A stretch of DNA of 64,000 nt from Treponema_C sp050937815. GTDB taxonomy: Bacteria; Spirochaetota; Spirochaetia; Treponematales; Treponemataceae. Both the position numbers and the translations under genes were made by a program. The notes below the pieces were generated by a model. It searched no databases, had not been told where the DNA came from, and worked only from the letters and a program-made list of their open reading frames with translations. This document shows positions 18,332 to 27,097 of this stretch, one piece after another; positions within the stretch are counted from its first letter, which is position 1, and each line of letters starts with the position of its first letter. Location of the stretch: assembly GCF_050937815.1 (NCBI RefSeq), contig NZ_JACDIJ010000007.1, positions 52,268 to 116,267 on the forward strand. Reading direction: 5' to 3'.

Positions 18332-19036
18332 ATGATGGATTATAATGTACAAAAAATCAGCTTGCAACAAGCAAACGAGGACGTACGGCGCCGCTTTATA
18401 AGCGGTGTGTACGGGTGGATGATGCTCGCTTTGGCAATAAGCGGAGCGGCGGCCTTTATAACGGCAAACAGTCAAACAATGCTCAAATTGATATTCGGCA
18501 ATCCGATTGTATTTTTCGGTTTAATTATCGCCGAATTCGCCCTGGTTATTACCCTGTCGGCACGGATACGTAAAATGAGCCGGAACGCCGCAGCGGGCGC
18601 CTTTATAGTCTATTCGCTTATAAACGGCTTAACCCTTGCATCAATCTTTTTGTTGTATACGAGCGCTTCAATCACAAAGGTATTTTTAGCCTCGGCATTG
18701 ATGTTCGGTGGTATGAGTTTATACGGAATGAAAACAAAGAGCGATTTGCGTTCGGCCGGCCGCTATTTAATGATGGCCTTAATAGGAATTATCGTCGCTT
18801 CAATCATCAATATCATATTCAGGTCGAGTCAGCTTGATTGGCTTATTTCGATTGTTACGGTGGTTGTGTTTACCGGCCTTACCGCATACGACACGCAAAA
18901 ACTTATGACGATTTCGGTATACGCCGACGGCAGCGAAAACTTCCAAAAAGTCGCCATTATCGGAGCCTTACAACTCTACCTCGACTTTGTAAACATCTTT
19001 TTGTCGCTTTTGAGATTGTTCGGAAAGAAAAGATGA
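18332..19036 (+). CDS. Bax inhibitor-1 family membrane protein (YbhL/YccA-like)
   Basis: 234-aa inner-membrane protein with seven predicted helices. The family signature is near the C-terminus (VVVFTGLTAYDTQKLM...), and the acidic residues that in BsYetJ control calcium leak have counterparts in this region (TAYDTQ and LYLDFVNIF). Bacterial members are thought to be pH-sensitive calcium leak channels or stress-response regulators. Two adjacent ATGs (18332 and 18335) are possible starts; AAGGAGG is 4 or 7 bases upstream, so the second may be used. No partner gene is evident. Confidence 0.92.
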   Translation: MMDYNVQKISLQQANEDVRRRFISGVYGWMMLALAISGAAAFITANSQTMLKLIFGNPIVFFGLIIAEFALVITLSARIRKMSRNAAAGAFIVYSLINGLTLASIFLLYTSASITKVFLASALMFGGMSLYGMKTKSDLRSAGRYLMMALIGIIVASIINIIFRSSQLDWLISIVTVVVFTGLTAYDTQKLMTISVYADGSENFQKVAIIGALQLYLDFVNIFLSLLRLFGKKR

Positions 19037-19044
19037 GTATTAAG

Positions 19045-19089
19045 GGGGAGAGAGGACACCCCGTTCTGGGCAGGGTTTCCTCTCTCCCC
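19045..19089. other. Long hairpin downstream of Bax-inhibitor gene
   Basis: GGGGAGAGAGGA (19045-19056) pairs perfectly with TCCTCTCTCCCC (19078-19089), with ACCCC/GGGT pairing possible inside. There is no U run, so it may be a transcript-stabilising or factor-dependent terminator hairpin. The rest of the interval to 19276 holds another palindrome (ATACAGC...GCTGTAT, about 19149-19167) and the hairpin at 19192. Confidence 0.5.
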
Positions 19090-19191
19090 TTGCCCCCTCT
19101 CACTTTCCCGCACAGCCAAAGGCCTCGCCGGCCTTTGGAATCCGGCTTATACAGCTATTAGCTGTATGGTTGCTATTGTTTTCAAGTATGA

Positions 19192-19209
19192 GCAATTCTT
19201 CAGAATTGC
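19192..19209. repeat. Short palindrome near the Rpn-family gene 3' end
   Basis: GCAATTC-TTCA-GAATTGC, preceded by GA and followed by GAATTTAAAGCTG. The same hairpin with nearly the same right flank recurs at 20166-20183, on the other side of the 19276-20133 gene. Confidence 0.6.
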
Positions 19210-19275
19210 GAATTTAAAGCTGTTTTTATGCGATGTTTTGACGGACATAACGCCGCACATAAAACATCCTGTCTT

Positions 19276-20133
19276 TTACAAGTCCGCAATTTCTTCTTCG
19301 GAAAGTCCGGTGATTTTGTGAATATCACCCAAGGGATAATTCATCGACTTCATTACCGCTGCCGTTTCCAAAGCTTTTTGCCGGGCACCTTTAGTATAAC
19401 CGAAATGTTCCCAAGAGGCCTTATCGTGTTCATACTTCATACGGTTTTCATACAGCCACCGCTCTTTCGGGTCTTGGAGCATCACATCCACCGTTTCATT
19501 TGCCTGTTCCATAACAGGAGAATTATCGGCAAGCATTGCGCGCACCTCCTTATCGTCGGTTTCTATAAACTTTAGCCAATTTACCAGCCGTCCGGTTTTC
19601 TCATCGGACTCGACCTGTACCGGCTGTTTCTTTGCTGCAGCTAAGTTCAAAAAGTGAATCTCAAGTTCATCGGAAAGCTCAGTGTAAAGCCGTTTTTCCA
19701 GAACCCGATATTCACTGTGAAGTAGTTCATTTAACTTAAAACCTTCACCGACTATGTTTATTGTAATACACTTGGGCAGTTTTGTATACATGTCACCTTT
19801 TTGTAAATTCTCTGTATACATCTTTGCCCAATAAAAAACGGTACGCTGGACAAACTCATCATTCCACCTGTTTTGAATCTCAATGTCAATTATGGTACCG
19901 TTTTTAAGACGCAGTTTTACATCCAAGATCCCCGTTTTATCATTTACGGAATCAATATGGAACTCCTTATCCAAGAGTTCCAAGTCTTCAATGTCTTGAG
20001 CCGGAATATCAAGCACACAGTCTAAAAAATCCCGTAAGACAGCCTTGTTTTCTTCCGTGCCGAATACCTTTTTAAACGCATAATCGTTGCGCAGAGTGAT
20101 TTTGAACACGTCAGCGGATTTAGCCTTTGTCAT
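19276..20133 (-). CDS. Rpn family PD-(D/E)XK nuclease / PDDEXK_2 'transposase'
   Basis: 285-aa protein of the Rpn/PDDEXK_2 family (recombination-promoting nuclease, often labelled transposase). The N-terminus has NDYAFKKVFG, and the nuclease core is ILDVKLRLKNGTIIDIEIQ, with Asp and Glu-x-Gln in the expected spacing (about 72-91). The C-terminal tail ends ITGLSEEEIADL, the usual helical tail with repeated short motifs. Family members promote RecA-independent recombination in E. coli. Full length and intact; a broken relative lies at 20430-21418 and shares the last residues and the 3' flank. Palindromes lie on both sides. Confidence 0.85.
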   Translation of the reverse strand: MTKAKSADVFKITLRNDYAFKKVFGTEENKAVLRDFLDCVLDIPAQDIEDLELLDKEFHIDSVNDKTGILDVKLRLKNGTIIDIEIQNRWNDEFVQRTVFYWAKMYTENLQKGDMYTKLPKCITINIVGEGFKLNELLHSEYRVLEKRLYTELSDELEIHFLNLAAAKKQPVQVESDEKTGRLVNWLKFIETDDKEVRAMLADNSPVMEQANETVDVMLQDPKERWLYENRMKYEHDKASWEHFGYTKGARQKALETAAVMKSMNYPLGDIHKITGLSEEEIADL

Positions 20134-20165
20134 ACTTCACCTTTCCTATACTGTTTCACCGGTGA

Positions 20166-20283
20166 GCAATTCTTCAGAATTGCGAACCTAAAGCTGATTA
20201 TCCACGATGTTTACAGCAGGACACTGTCCTGCTGTAAACTCGAGTTAAAGAGAGCGGCGATATTTCAGCCGCTCTCTTTAAAC
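20166..20283. repeat. Cluster of three palindromes between two Rpn-family copies
   Basis: Three hairpins in 118 bases: GCAATTC-TTCA-GAATTGC (20166-20183, same as at 19192); a 14-bp stem GTTTACAGCAGGAC/GTCCTGCTGTAAAC (20209-20239); and a 14-bp stem TTAAAGAGAGCGGC/GCCGCTCTCTTTAA (20245-20281). The last could act as a terminator. The rest of the interval to 20430 holds one further hairpin at 20351 and the conserved 3' flank of the Rpn-type gene. Confidence 0.65.
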
Positions 20284-20350
20284 ATTATAGACGTCAGTTG
20301 ACAAAAAAATAGACTTTTTCCGGAAAAAAACTATGAATTTATTTTGTATC

Positions 20351-20367
20351 CCGAACAGGACGTTCGG
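20351..20367. repeat. Palindrome with AGGAC loop
   Basis: CCGAAC-AGGAC-GTTCGG. The loop and its two flanking bases (AC-AGGAC-GT) are identical to those of the palindrome at 21080-21110, while the outer arms differ and stay complementary. Confidence 0.55.
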
Positions 20368-20429
20368 TAAAGTTTTATATCCCCGACGTTTTGGACCGGC
20401 AAAATACCGCACATAAAACATCCTGTCTT

Positions 20430-21418
20430 TTACAAGTCCGCAATTTCGGCTTCGGAAAGTCCTGTAACTTTTGAAATCAAGCTCATATCAAGATTCTCAA
20501 GCCGCATTAACCGTGCAGTTTCAAGTTTTGTTTGCCGGGCACCTTCGGAAATATCTTCTTCTCTGCCTTCGGCACGTTCATCGGCAAGGATATCGTAATA
20601 GTGCTGTGTGGATAATTCCCACGCTATACGCCGCTCTTCTTCGGTTACTCTGCATAATGTCGCTTCCGCCATTTCCAAGCCCTCCTCCAATGTACACAGT
20701 TTTTTAAGCATACCGCTTTGTTTGTCTTCCGCGTAGTTGCTCAAAAACCGTATCCAAAAATCCTTTGCCGTGTAATCCGCGATATCCTTACTCATAGTAT
20801 AGCCGATAAGTTCGTTTAACGCAACAAAAGGAAGAGAGGAGATATCGTTCATAAAGATGCATTTTGCCGATGCGCTCGGACACACGCGCAAAAGGCTGTC
20901 TGGAAGCTTCGCTGACCGATACCGCGCTTCGCTTGTGCAGATTTTTTTGCGCGCGCTGTCCACGCTTCGGCACCTGCTTCATCTAATATCTAAACGTATA
21001 CCTCGTTTCTTTTTTTGCATACCGCCATGGAGGGCGACAAAGGCTATATATCCCCAAGTTTCGCTTGCGAAACTTGAAGCTAAAAATCGTACAGGACGTA
21101 CGATTTTTAGCAATGGCACGCGCAAGGTAGAGCTGATTTCTGCGCAGGACGGAAGATTTCCAAAACTGCTGCATTTCGATGTTTACAATAAGACCGTTGT
21201 CGGTTTTGGCGAGTAAGTCCAGGTGATAGGTTTCACCTTTGGGACTTTCACGAATAAGCTCGGTGTTGAGAATATCCGCTTTGCGTATAGTACCGTAGGT
21301 TTCTTTCAAAAAGGCGTTAAGAAAACTGATCAGTGCTTTGTTTCCTTCCTCACCCTTTGAAAACATCAACTTGAATACCCAGTCGGTTTTGGGGTTTAAG
21401 ACTTCTGAACAGTTATCA
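20430..21418 (-). pseudogene. Broken Rpn-family nuclease gene
   Basis: Two out-of-frame pieces of one Rpn-like gene. The 5' piece (up to about 21418) reads NPKTDWVFKLMFSKGEEG and LDLLAKTDNGLIVNIEMQ, the family N-terminus and nuclease core. The 3' piece (20430 to about 20850) carries the helical C-terminus ending VTGLSEAEIADL. Between them, palindromic sequence at 21056-21110 and unrelated residues replace the middle, with a stop at 20983. At the 5' end the frame runs directly into the IS3 element, so the original start is lost. The shared tail and 3' flank show it is a paralogue of the intact gene at 19276. Confidence 0.8.
21056..21110. repeat. Double palindrome inserted in the broken Rpn gene
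   Basis: Hairpin 1 is AAGTTTCGC/GCGAAACTT (21056-21075). Hairpin 2 is a 13-bp stem around loop AGGAC (21080-21092 with 21098-21110). They sit where the gene's middle should be. Confidence 0.65.
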
Positions 21419-21464
21419 TAAAAGTACAGTATAAGAAGCCCCTCTGTGGTATAGTGGGAAAGAC

Positions 21465-21749
21465 ATGAATAAGTACAGTACGGAATTTAAGGCACAGGCA
21501 TTGCAGTTGTCCGATGAAATCGGCACACGCAAAGCCTCGCAGGATTTGGGTATCAGCTATCATACGCTCAGCGGCTGGAGGAAGAGTCAAAATCGTTATA
21601 AAGACAACTGCACAGACACAGTCGGAAAAAGCGGTATGACAGAAACCGAAAGGCAGCGGACACTGGAAAAAGAGAATAGGGAACTTAAAGAGACGGTACG
21701 AATATTACAGGATGCTCTACGTTTTTTCGTCAAAGGTCAGAACAAGTAA
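21465..21749 (+). CDS. IS3 transposase OrfA
   Basis: 94-aa DNA-binding subunit. A helix-turn-helix (about 5-35: STEFKAQALQLSDEIGTRKASQDLGISYHTLSGWRKS, read in two halves) is followed by a leucine-zipper-like coiled coil LEKENRELKETVRILQDALRFF. In IS3 elements OrfA is also made as an OrfAB fusion by -1 frameshifting; the CGTTTTTTCG run at about 21718-21727 is the likely slip region because the -1 frame continues into orfB. OrfA alone represses transposition. Confidence 0.9.
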   Translation: MNKYSTEFKAQALQLSDEIGTRKASQDLGISYHTLSGWRKSQNRYKDNCTDTVGKSGMTETERQRTLEKENRELKETVRILQDALRFFVKGQNK

Positions 21750-22386
21750 CAAAGAAACTGATTTTTAACTATATTTGTAATAGCTGTCAGACACTACAAC
21801 TGTCAACGGCAAGCCTGTGTAAAGCTCTGTGTGTCAGCGAATCAGGCTATTACAAGTGGAAACGAAATCGCCATACAGTGAAAAAATGGCAGCTTCTTCT
21901 GACCGAAATGCATACTATCCTTGAAGAACATGAGGATAATAATAACTACGGAGTAACAAGAATGAAAATAGCATTGGAACAAAAAGGAATTACATGTTCG
22001 CGTTCAACAGTATTAAGGATAATGAGAAGAGGAAATCTGCTTCATAAGAGCAGAAAAAGCTCTGACGATCTTACAAAAGCCGATAAAAAGGCTCAAAAGT
22101 GTGAAGATTTGGTTAAGCAAGACTTTAGCGCTTCAAAACCTAATGAAAAATGGCTTACCGACATTACACAAATTGCCTGCAAAGATGGAACTCTTTATAT
22201 AGCACCGGTACTGGATTGCTTTGCAGGAGAAATCATTTCGGTTGCGATGGATGATAATATGAAAAAAGAATTGTATGGCGTTACATCATGGTCTACTACA
22301 ACAGGTTAAGAATAAATACTTTTAATGAAGGAGGATATCCTCCTTCCGTATATAGGCAAAAAGCTGCTTCAATAAAAGCTGCTTAA
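21722..22386 (+). pseudogene. IS3 transposase OrfB, internal deletion
   Basis: In the -1 frame relative to orfA the reading continues without a stop through SEQVTKKLIFNYI and SESGYYKWKRN to the first catalytic block NEKWLTDITQI (first Asp of DDE). After DDNMKKEL the sequence jumps to a remnant of the C-terminus (YYNRLRINTFNEGGYPPSVY, ending at 22386) in another frame. The segment with the second Asp and the Glu is gone, so no active transposase can be made. Confidence 0.85.
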
Positions 22387-22579
22387 TTATAAATTTAGGG
22401 GCTTTAGGGACTGTACTAGTATTGACTTTTCCAAGGATTATGTGTAAACGGCAGGTTGTGTGCAGCGGGGATGGGGCCGAAGGCGGACTTTTTCGGACAA
22501 TCTCTATTCCGCCGCACGGAATTTTAAACCTTGATTTAAAGAGCGGCCTTTGTTAGAGTGTGTATCGGAGGAAAGGGCT

Positions 22580-23962
22580 GTGGATGTTGAAAAAAAAGCC
22601 GAAAACGGCATAAGCGGTATCGGCACAAAACGCTTTTGGTTTTTAATGTGGACACTCGGACTTGCAGGGCAGCTGTGCTGGAACATCGAAAATCAGTGGT
22701 TCAACACCTTTGTGTATGCAAAAATCGCAAAAGATTCTTCTATCGTAACACTCATGGTTATTACAAGCGCTCTGGTAACAACCTTTTCAACCTTTATCTT
22801 CGGTACCGTATCTGACAGAATAGGAAAACGGCGCCGCTTTGTTTCGATAGGCTACATCATCTGGGGCTTTACAACCATCCTTTTCGGATTGACCGAATTT
22901 GCAGGACGCGGGCATGTCGGAACGGGTGCAAAGGTTTCCGTGTGGGCGGCCGTCCTCGTTATCCTCGCCGACGATTTTATGAGCTTTTTCGGTTCCATGG
23001 CAAACGATTCGGGCTATAACGCGTGGAGCAACGACATGACGACGGATAAAAACCGCGGACAGGTCGGGGCGGTGCTTGCAATTCAGCCCGTTATCGGAAC
23101 GATAGTCGGCACGGTGCTCGGCGGTCTTTTAATCGGAGCCGAAAACAATTACCAGCGTCTTTTTTGGGCGATGGGCTTGTTCGTCATCGGTACGGGCGTT
23201 CTTTCTTTGTTTTTGTTAAAAGACTCACCCGATTTAAAGCCGCATAAAGAAGGCTCTTTTATACAACAGTTTGCATCGGTTTTTAAGGCCGAAGGCTTTT
23301 TTTCGCATAAAGAGCTCATGCTTGCCTGTATAACAAGCGCCGTCTTTTTTATTTCGTTTAACGTGTACTTTGTTCATATGGGAAACTGGATGATTTACCG
23401 CATGGGCTTTGACGCTTCGCGCATGGGAATCATTCAGGGCGTGAGTTTGCTTGCAGCATCCTTACTCGTTATTCCCGCAATCGGCATTATAAATAAAAGC
23501 CGCACACCGCGCCTTGCAGCCTGCGCAATTATTCTTAACAGTATCGGGCTGTGTATTTTATCTTTTTTTATAAGTCCCGTTTCGGTCGATACCCGAACCG
23601 TATTCGCCGTGCAAAACAGTCCGCTTTTTTTGTCGGTTTTTTTAGCCGGTGCGGGTCAAATCCTTGTAACCCAATCGATGACGATGTGGGTAAAAGAGCT
23701 GTACCCCGAAACCTCGCGCGGTCAGTTTGAAGGAATGCGCATTCTCTTTTTTGTGCTGACGCCGATGATTGTCGGAACAATAATCGGAAACATCATCGTA
23801 AAAAAAGGGGCCGGTTCGGTTGTAAACGAATTCGGCATAACCGAAAACATTCCTGTAGAGTCAATCTATATGTGGGGCGCGGTTTTGGCCCTAAGCGCCC
23901 TTATTCCCCTGTATTTTGCGGCGAAGCTTTACAATAAGCGCAAAAATCGCAGCCGTTCATAA
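22580..23962 (+). CDS. MFS transporter, probably for a sugar or glycoside
   Basis: 460-aa major facilitator with 12 predicted helices. The GTG at 22580 is chosen because GGAGG lies 8-9 bases upstream; the open frame could begin at a TTG 30 bases earlier, where there is no such site. The DRIGKRRRF loop between helices 2 and 3 is the MFS signature. The following gene encodes a GH2 glycosidase 24 bases downstream on the same strand, so uptake of a beta-glycoside is likely. The arrangement resembles GPH/oligosaccharide transporters. Substrate is inference. Confidence 0.85.
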   Translation: MDVEKKAENGISGIGTKRFWFLMWTLGLAGQLCWNIENQWFNTFVYAKIAKDSSIVTLMVITSALVTTFSTFIFGTVSDRIGKRRRFVSIGYIIWGFTTILFGLTEFAGRGHVGTGAKVSVWAAVLVILADDFMSFFGSMANDSGYNAWSNDMTTDKNRGQVGAVLAIQPVIGTIVGTVLGGLLIGAENNYQRLFWAMGLFVIGTGVLSLFLLKDSPDLKPHKEGSFIQQFASVFKAEGFFSHKELMLACITSAVFFISFNVYFVHMGNWMIYRMGFDASRMGIIQGVSLLAASLLVIPAIGIINKSRTPRLAACAIILNSIGLCILSFFISPVSVDTRTVFAVQNSPLFLSVFLAGAGQILVTQSMTMWVKELYPETSRGQFEGMRILFFVLTPMIVGTIIGNIIVKKGAGSVVNEFGITENIPVESIYMWGAVLALSALIPLYFAAKLYNKRKNRSRS

Positions 23963-23986
23963 GGCGTTCATAAGGATAGAAAAACT

Positions 23987-25834
23987 GTGCGAAAAAATAA
24001 ACCCATAAAGCAGCTTTTAACGCCCTGGGGCGAAAACCTGAATCGCGACTGTCCCTTAAACGAATATCCGCGCCCTCAGCTTGTACGGGCAAATTGGCAG
24101 TGCTTAAACGGCCTGTGGGACTATGCAATAACTGAAAGCTCCGTAATAACGGAAACTGAAAAGATTCCCGAAACATGGGACGGAACAATCACCGTTCCCT
24201 TTTCGCCCGAAAGTCTTTTGTCGGGCGTCGGAAAACAGCTCCTTCCCGGACAAACGCTGTGGTACCGAAGAGCGTTTTCCTTTGAAAAATGTAAGGCGGA
24301 CGAAAGGCTTTTACTGCATTTCGGGGCGGTCGATCAGCATTGTACGGTATATGTAAACGGGCACAAAGCGGGAACTCATTCGGGAGGCTATTGGCCCTTT
24401 TATTTCGATATTACCGATTATATATCTTCGGGTAAAACCGAAATTAAGCTTTGCGTTACCGACGATACGGATACGGGCGATGAAGCTTACGGAAAGCAAA
24501 CCCTCAACCGCGGGGAGATTTGGTACACGGGGCAAAGCGGTATGTGGCAAACGGTATGGTGCGAAAAAGTTCCGGCCTCTTACATTGAGAATATAAAAAT
24601 CACCCCCCGCTTTAAAGAGGCTGCGGTTGAGCTGGAACTTTTTATTGGCGGAGGAGGTTCCGCCCCTCTTGACGCCAATCCCCCTCTTGGCTCCAATACT
24701 TCTTCGACCGGCAATGCTTCGGTTACAATCTTTGACGGGGACAAAGCGGTTGCAAAAGGCCTTTTTCAAAACAACCGCGCCCTTGTAAAAATGCCTGACG
24801 ACTTTAAAAGCTGGAGCCCGGAAAGTCCTTTTTTATACGATGTCGAAATCAAAGCGGGAAAAGATACCGTGCGCTCCTATTTCGGCATGAGGGAATTCGG
24901 TATTCTCGATAGTAAAGCGGGGCCCGTTTTAAGCTTAAACGGAAAGCCGATTTTTCATCACGGCCTTTTGGATCAGGGCTATTGGAGCGACGGCATGTAC
25001 ACCGCCCCCTCCGATGAGGCTGTGATATGGGAAATTAAGACGCTTAAAAACATGGGCTTTAATATGCTCAGAAAGCATATAAAGATTGAGCCGCTTCGCT
25101 GGTATTACCATTGCGATAAAATCGGTATGCTTGTGTGGCAGGACTTTGTAAGCGGCGGCGGCCCTTATAAAGACTTTGTCGTAAAATACGCTCCCTGGCT
25201 CGGCTTTAATTTTAGGGACGGGAAAAGCCGCTATGCTCTTCACGGAAGAACAAGCGAAGCGGGCCGTAAAAATTTTATGCGCGATGCGGAGCGTACAATC
25301 GATTTATTGTACGGCATAACTTCCCTTGCCGTATGGGTTCCCTTTAACGAGGGCTGGGGGCAGTTCGATGCCGCCGACACCGCTGTTCTTGTACGCAACA
25401 AGGACGCAACGCGCTTAATCGACCATGCAAGCGGTTATTTCGATCAGGGTGCGGGCGATTTTCACAGTTATCACATTTACTATAAATCGTTCCGTCCGAA
25501 GCGCGACAAGTTCCGGCGCGTGTTGGCTCTTACCGAATTCGGCGGCTTCAGTTTGCCGATTGCGGGACATATGAGTTCGGATATGTTATTCGGCTATAAA
25601 ATGTTTTCTGATAAAAAAGCATTAAACGAGGGTATCAAAAAGCTGTACGAACAAGATGTGTTTCCCGCAATCGCTCAGGGCTTGAGCGCTTCAATCTATA
25701 CGCAGGTAAGCGATGCGGAAGATGAAATAAACGGTATATTTACCTATGACCGAAGGGAAACAAAGCTTGAGCTTACACTCGGCAGGGAAATTGCGCATAC
25801 CTTGGCTGAAATCTTTGAAAAGCGCACAACATGA
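23987..25834 (+). CDS. Glycoside hydrolase family 2
   Basis: 615-aa cytoplasmic retaining beta-glycosidase (no signal peptide). The sugar-binding domain is at about 30-200 (ANWQCLNGLWDYAI, YRRAF, HFGAVDQHCTVYVNG, GGYWPFYFDIT), then an Ig-like domain, then the TIM barrel from about 310. The general acid/base is Glu455 in PFNEGWGQFD, and the likely nucleophile is Glu517 in ALTEFGG. A short Gly/Pro/Ser-rich stretch (about 220-242) interrupts the Ig-like domain. The start is a GTG with a weak AAGGA site. It presumably cleaves what the preceding transporter imports. The exact sugar (galactoside, glucuronide or mannoside) cannot be set from sequence alone. Confidence 0.9.
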   Translation: MRKNKPIKQLLTPWGENLNRDCPLNEYPRPQLVRANWQCLNGLWDYAITESSVITETEKIPETWDGTITVPFSPESLLSGVGKQLLPGQTLWYRRAFSFEKCKADERLLLHFGAVDQHCTVYVNGHKAGTHSGGYWPFYFDITDYISSGKTEIKLCVTDDTDTGDEAYGKQTLNRGEIWYTGQSGMWQTVWCEKVPASYIENIKITPRFKEAAVELELFIGGGGSAPLDANPPLGSNTSSTGNASVTIFDGDKAVAKGLFQNNRALVKMPDDFKSWSPESPFLYDVEIKAGKDTVRSYFGMREFGILDSKAGPVLSLNGKPIFHHGLLDQGYWSDGMYTAPSDEAVIWEIKTLKNMGFNMLRKHIKIEPLRWYYHCDKIGMLVWQDFVSGGGPYKDFVVKYAPWLGFNFRDGKSRYALHGRTSEAGRKNFMRDAERTIDLLYGITSLAVWVPFNEGWGQFDAADTAVLVRNKDATRLIDHASGYFDQGAGDFHSYHIYYKSFRPKRDKFRRVLALTEFGGFSLPIAGHMSSDMLFGYKMFSDKKALNEGIKKLYEQDVFPAIAQGLSASIYTQVSDAEDEINGIFTYDRRETKLELTLGREIAHTLAEIFEKRTT

Positions 25835-25856
25835 CACGCTCTAAAAGGAGGCAATC

Positions 25857-26306
25857 GTGCATTTTGAAAAAATAACCGAAAACAAAAAACGCTTTCTTCC
25901 GCTTTTGCTGATTGCCGACGAGCAGGAAGATATGATTGACCGTTATTTGGAACACGGAACCTTATACGTTTTGAACGATGACGGCGTAAAAGCGGTATGC
26001 GTTGTAACCGACGAAGGAAACGGCGTTTTGGAAATAAAAAACCTTGCCGTTGACGCTTTAAGCAGAAACAAGGGATACGGAAAAAAGTTTATAGACTTTA
26101 TCGGCAAAACCTACGCCGCTTCTTTTTCAATTTTGCGCGTGGGAACCGGCGACAGCCCCCTGACCCTTCCCTTTTACGAAAAATGCGGCTTTAAAAAAGC
26201 ATATACCGTAAAGAATTTTTTTACCGATAACTATAAACAGCCGATTATCGAAGCCGGGGTGCGCCTTATCGATATGATATATTTGGAAAAAAAACTTACG
26301 GATTAA
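25857..26306 (+). CDS. GNAT family N-acetyltransferase
   Basis: 149-aa GNAT acyltransferase. The acetyl-CoA-binding motif A is NLAVDALSRNKGYGKKFIDFI (about 62-82), and motif B contains LPFYEKCGFKKAY. The GTG start follows AAGGAGG by 7 bases. It lies 22 bases after the GH2 gene and may be in its operon. The acceptor substrate is unknown. Confidence 0.88.
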   Translation: MHFEKITENKKRFLPLLLIADEQEDMIDRYLEHGTLYVLNDDGVKAVCVVTDEGNGVLEIKNLAVDALSRNKGYGKKFIDFIGKTYAASFSILRVGTGDSPLTLPFYEKCGFKKAYTVKNFFTDNYKQPIIEAGVRLIDMIYLEKKLTD

Positions 26307-26332
26307 TGCGGATTTAAAAAAAAGGAGCTTTC

Positions 26333-26950
26333 GTGATTTGGGATAAGGTTGCTTTTATATACGATTTATTTGCGTATCTGTACAACGGAAAAGTGCATAA
26401 AAAACTGTGCGAAAAAATCGCGTCTATGATTGATGCCGAAGATGAAGTACTTGAATGCGCATGCGGAACGGGTATGCTCAGCCTTTGTATAGCGCCTAAG
26501 TGTAAAAGTCTTACGGCCGGCGACCTTTCGCAAAACATGCTTAAACGGGCGCAAAAAAAATGCAAGGCTTATAAAAATGCGGCATTTTCCGTGTCCGATA
26601 TTATGAAGCTTGATTATCCGGATAATCGCTTCGATACGGTGATTGCCGCAAACGTCATTCACTTATTGGATGACCCCTATGCGGCTTTAAAAGAGTTGGA
26701 GCGGGTATGTAAAAACGGCGGAAAAATTATTATACCCACCTATATGAGCGGCAAAACGGAAGGCAGGACAAACCGCATTGCACGGGCGGCCGCAAAACCC
26801 GGCCCGGTTTTTAAACGCCAATTTTCGTACAAAAGCTATAAGGCTTTTTTTGCCGAAGCGGGCTATACCGCAACATACGATTTAATTGAAGGCAGGCTGC
26901 CTTGCGCACTCGCCGTCATCGAAAACAGGAAAAATCACGGCATCGGCTAA
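26333..26950 (+). CDS. Class I SAM-dependent methyltransferase
   Basis: 205-aa Methyltransf_11/UbiE-like protein. Motif I is VLECACGTGML (about 39-49), with an acidic motif II region (LTAGDLSQNML), DIMKLDYPDNRFDTVIAANVIHLL as the post-I region, and LKELERVCKNGGKIIIPTY near the end. GTG start after AAAAAGGAGC. It follows the GNAT gene by 26 bases. Substrate unknown; similar small methyltransferases act on lipids, quinone precursors or small molecules. Confidence 0.85.
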   Translation: MIWDKVAFIYDLFAYLYNGKVHKKLCEKIASMIDAEDEVLECACGTGMLSLCIAPKCKSLTAGDLSQNMLKRAQKKCKAYKNAAFSVSDIMKLDYPDNRFDTVIAANVIHLLDDPYAALKELERVCKNGGKIIIPTYMSGKTEGRTNRIARAAAKPGPVFKRQFSYKSYKAFFAEAGYTATYDLIEGRLPCALAVIENRKNHGIG

Positions 26951-27003
26951 AGCAATGCACGACAATGCACGAAGAGCTGCCGGAAACGAAAAAACGGCTC
27001 TGA

Positions 27004-27056
27004 TTGCGTAGGAAATCTTATAATTATATGCAAAAATTGCGTATTTATCTTGCGTA
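27004..27056. promoter_or_regulatory. TTGCGTA repeats upstream of the HTH-MntA gene
   Basis: TTGCGTA occurs at 27004, 27037 and 27050, the last two in the longer form TTGCGTATTT 13 bases apart; a TATAAT lies at 27019-27024. The position suggests an operator for autoregulation by the HTH domain of the next gene. A hairpin AGAGC-GCCG.../CGGCTCT precedes it (about 26973-27001). Confidence 0.4.
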
Positions 27057-27097
27057 TTTTGATTTTCAATGGTATAAGTGTTATCGGGGTGATAATA

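Larger units (their letters stand above)
21419..22421 (+). mobile_element. IS3-family insertion sequence, internally deleted
   Basis: Imperfect inverted repeats bound the element: the left end (about 21419-21444) and the complement of the right end (about 22397-22421) share AGTACAGT followed by AAGCCCCT. Inside are orfA and a shortened orfB, arranged for a -1 frameshift. At about 1.0 kb it is shorter than intact IS3 elements (about 1.2-1.5 kb), and the missing part covers two of the three catalytic acidic residues. It inserted into the 5' end of an Rpn-family gene. A target duplication could not be recognised. Confidence 0.85.

Noticed and set aside
19045..19089. Long hairpin called as a standard intrinsic terminator
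   Set aside because: The stem is strong but no U run follows, so it is listed only as a hairpin.
20983..21369. A separate 128-aa protein
   Set aside because: It is the 5' piece of an Rpn-like gene, and its tail is encoded by inserted palindromes.
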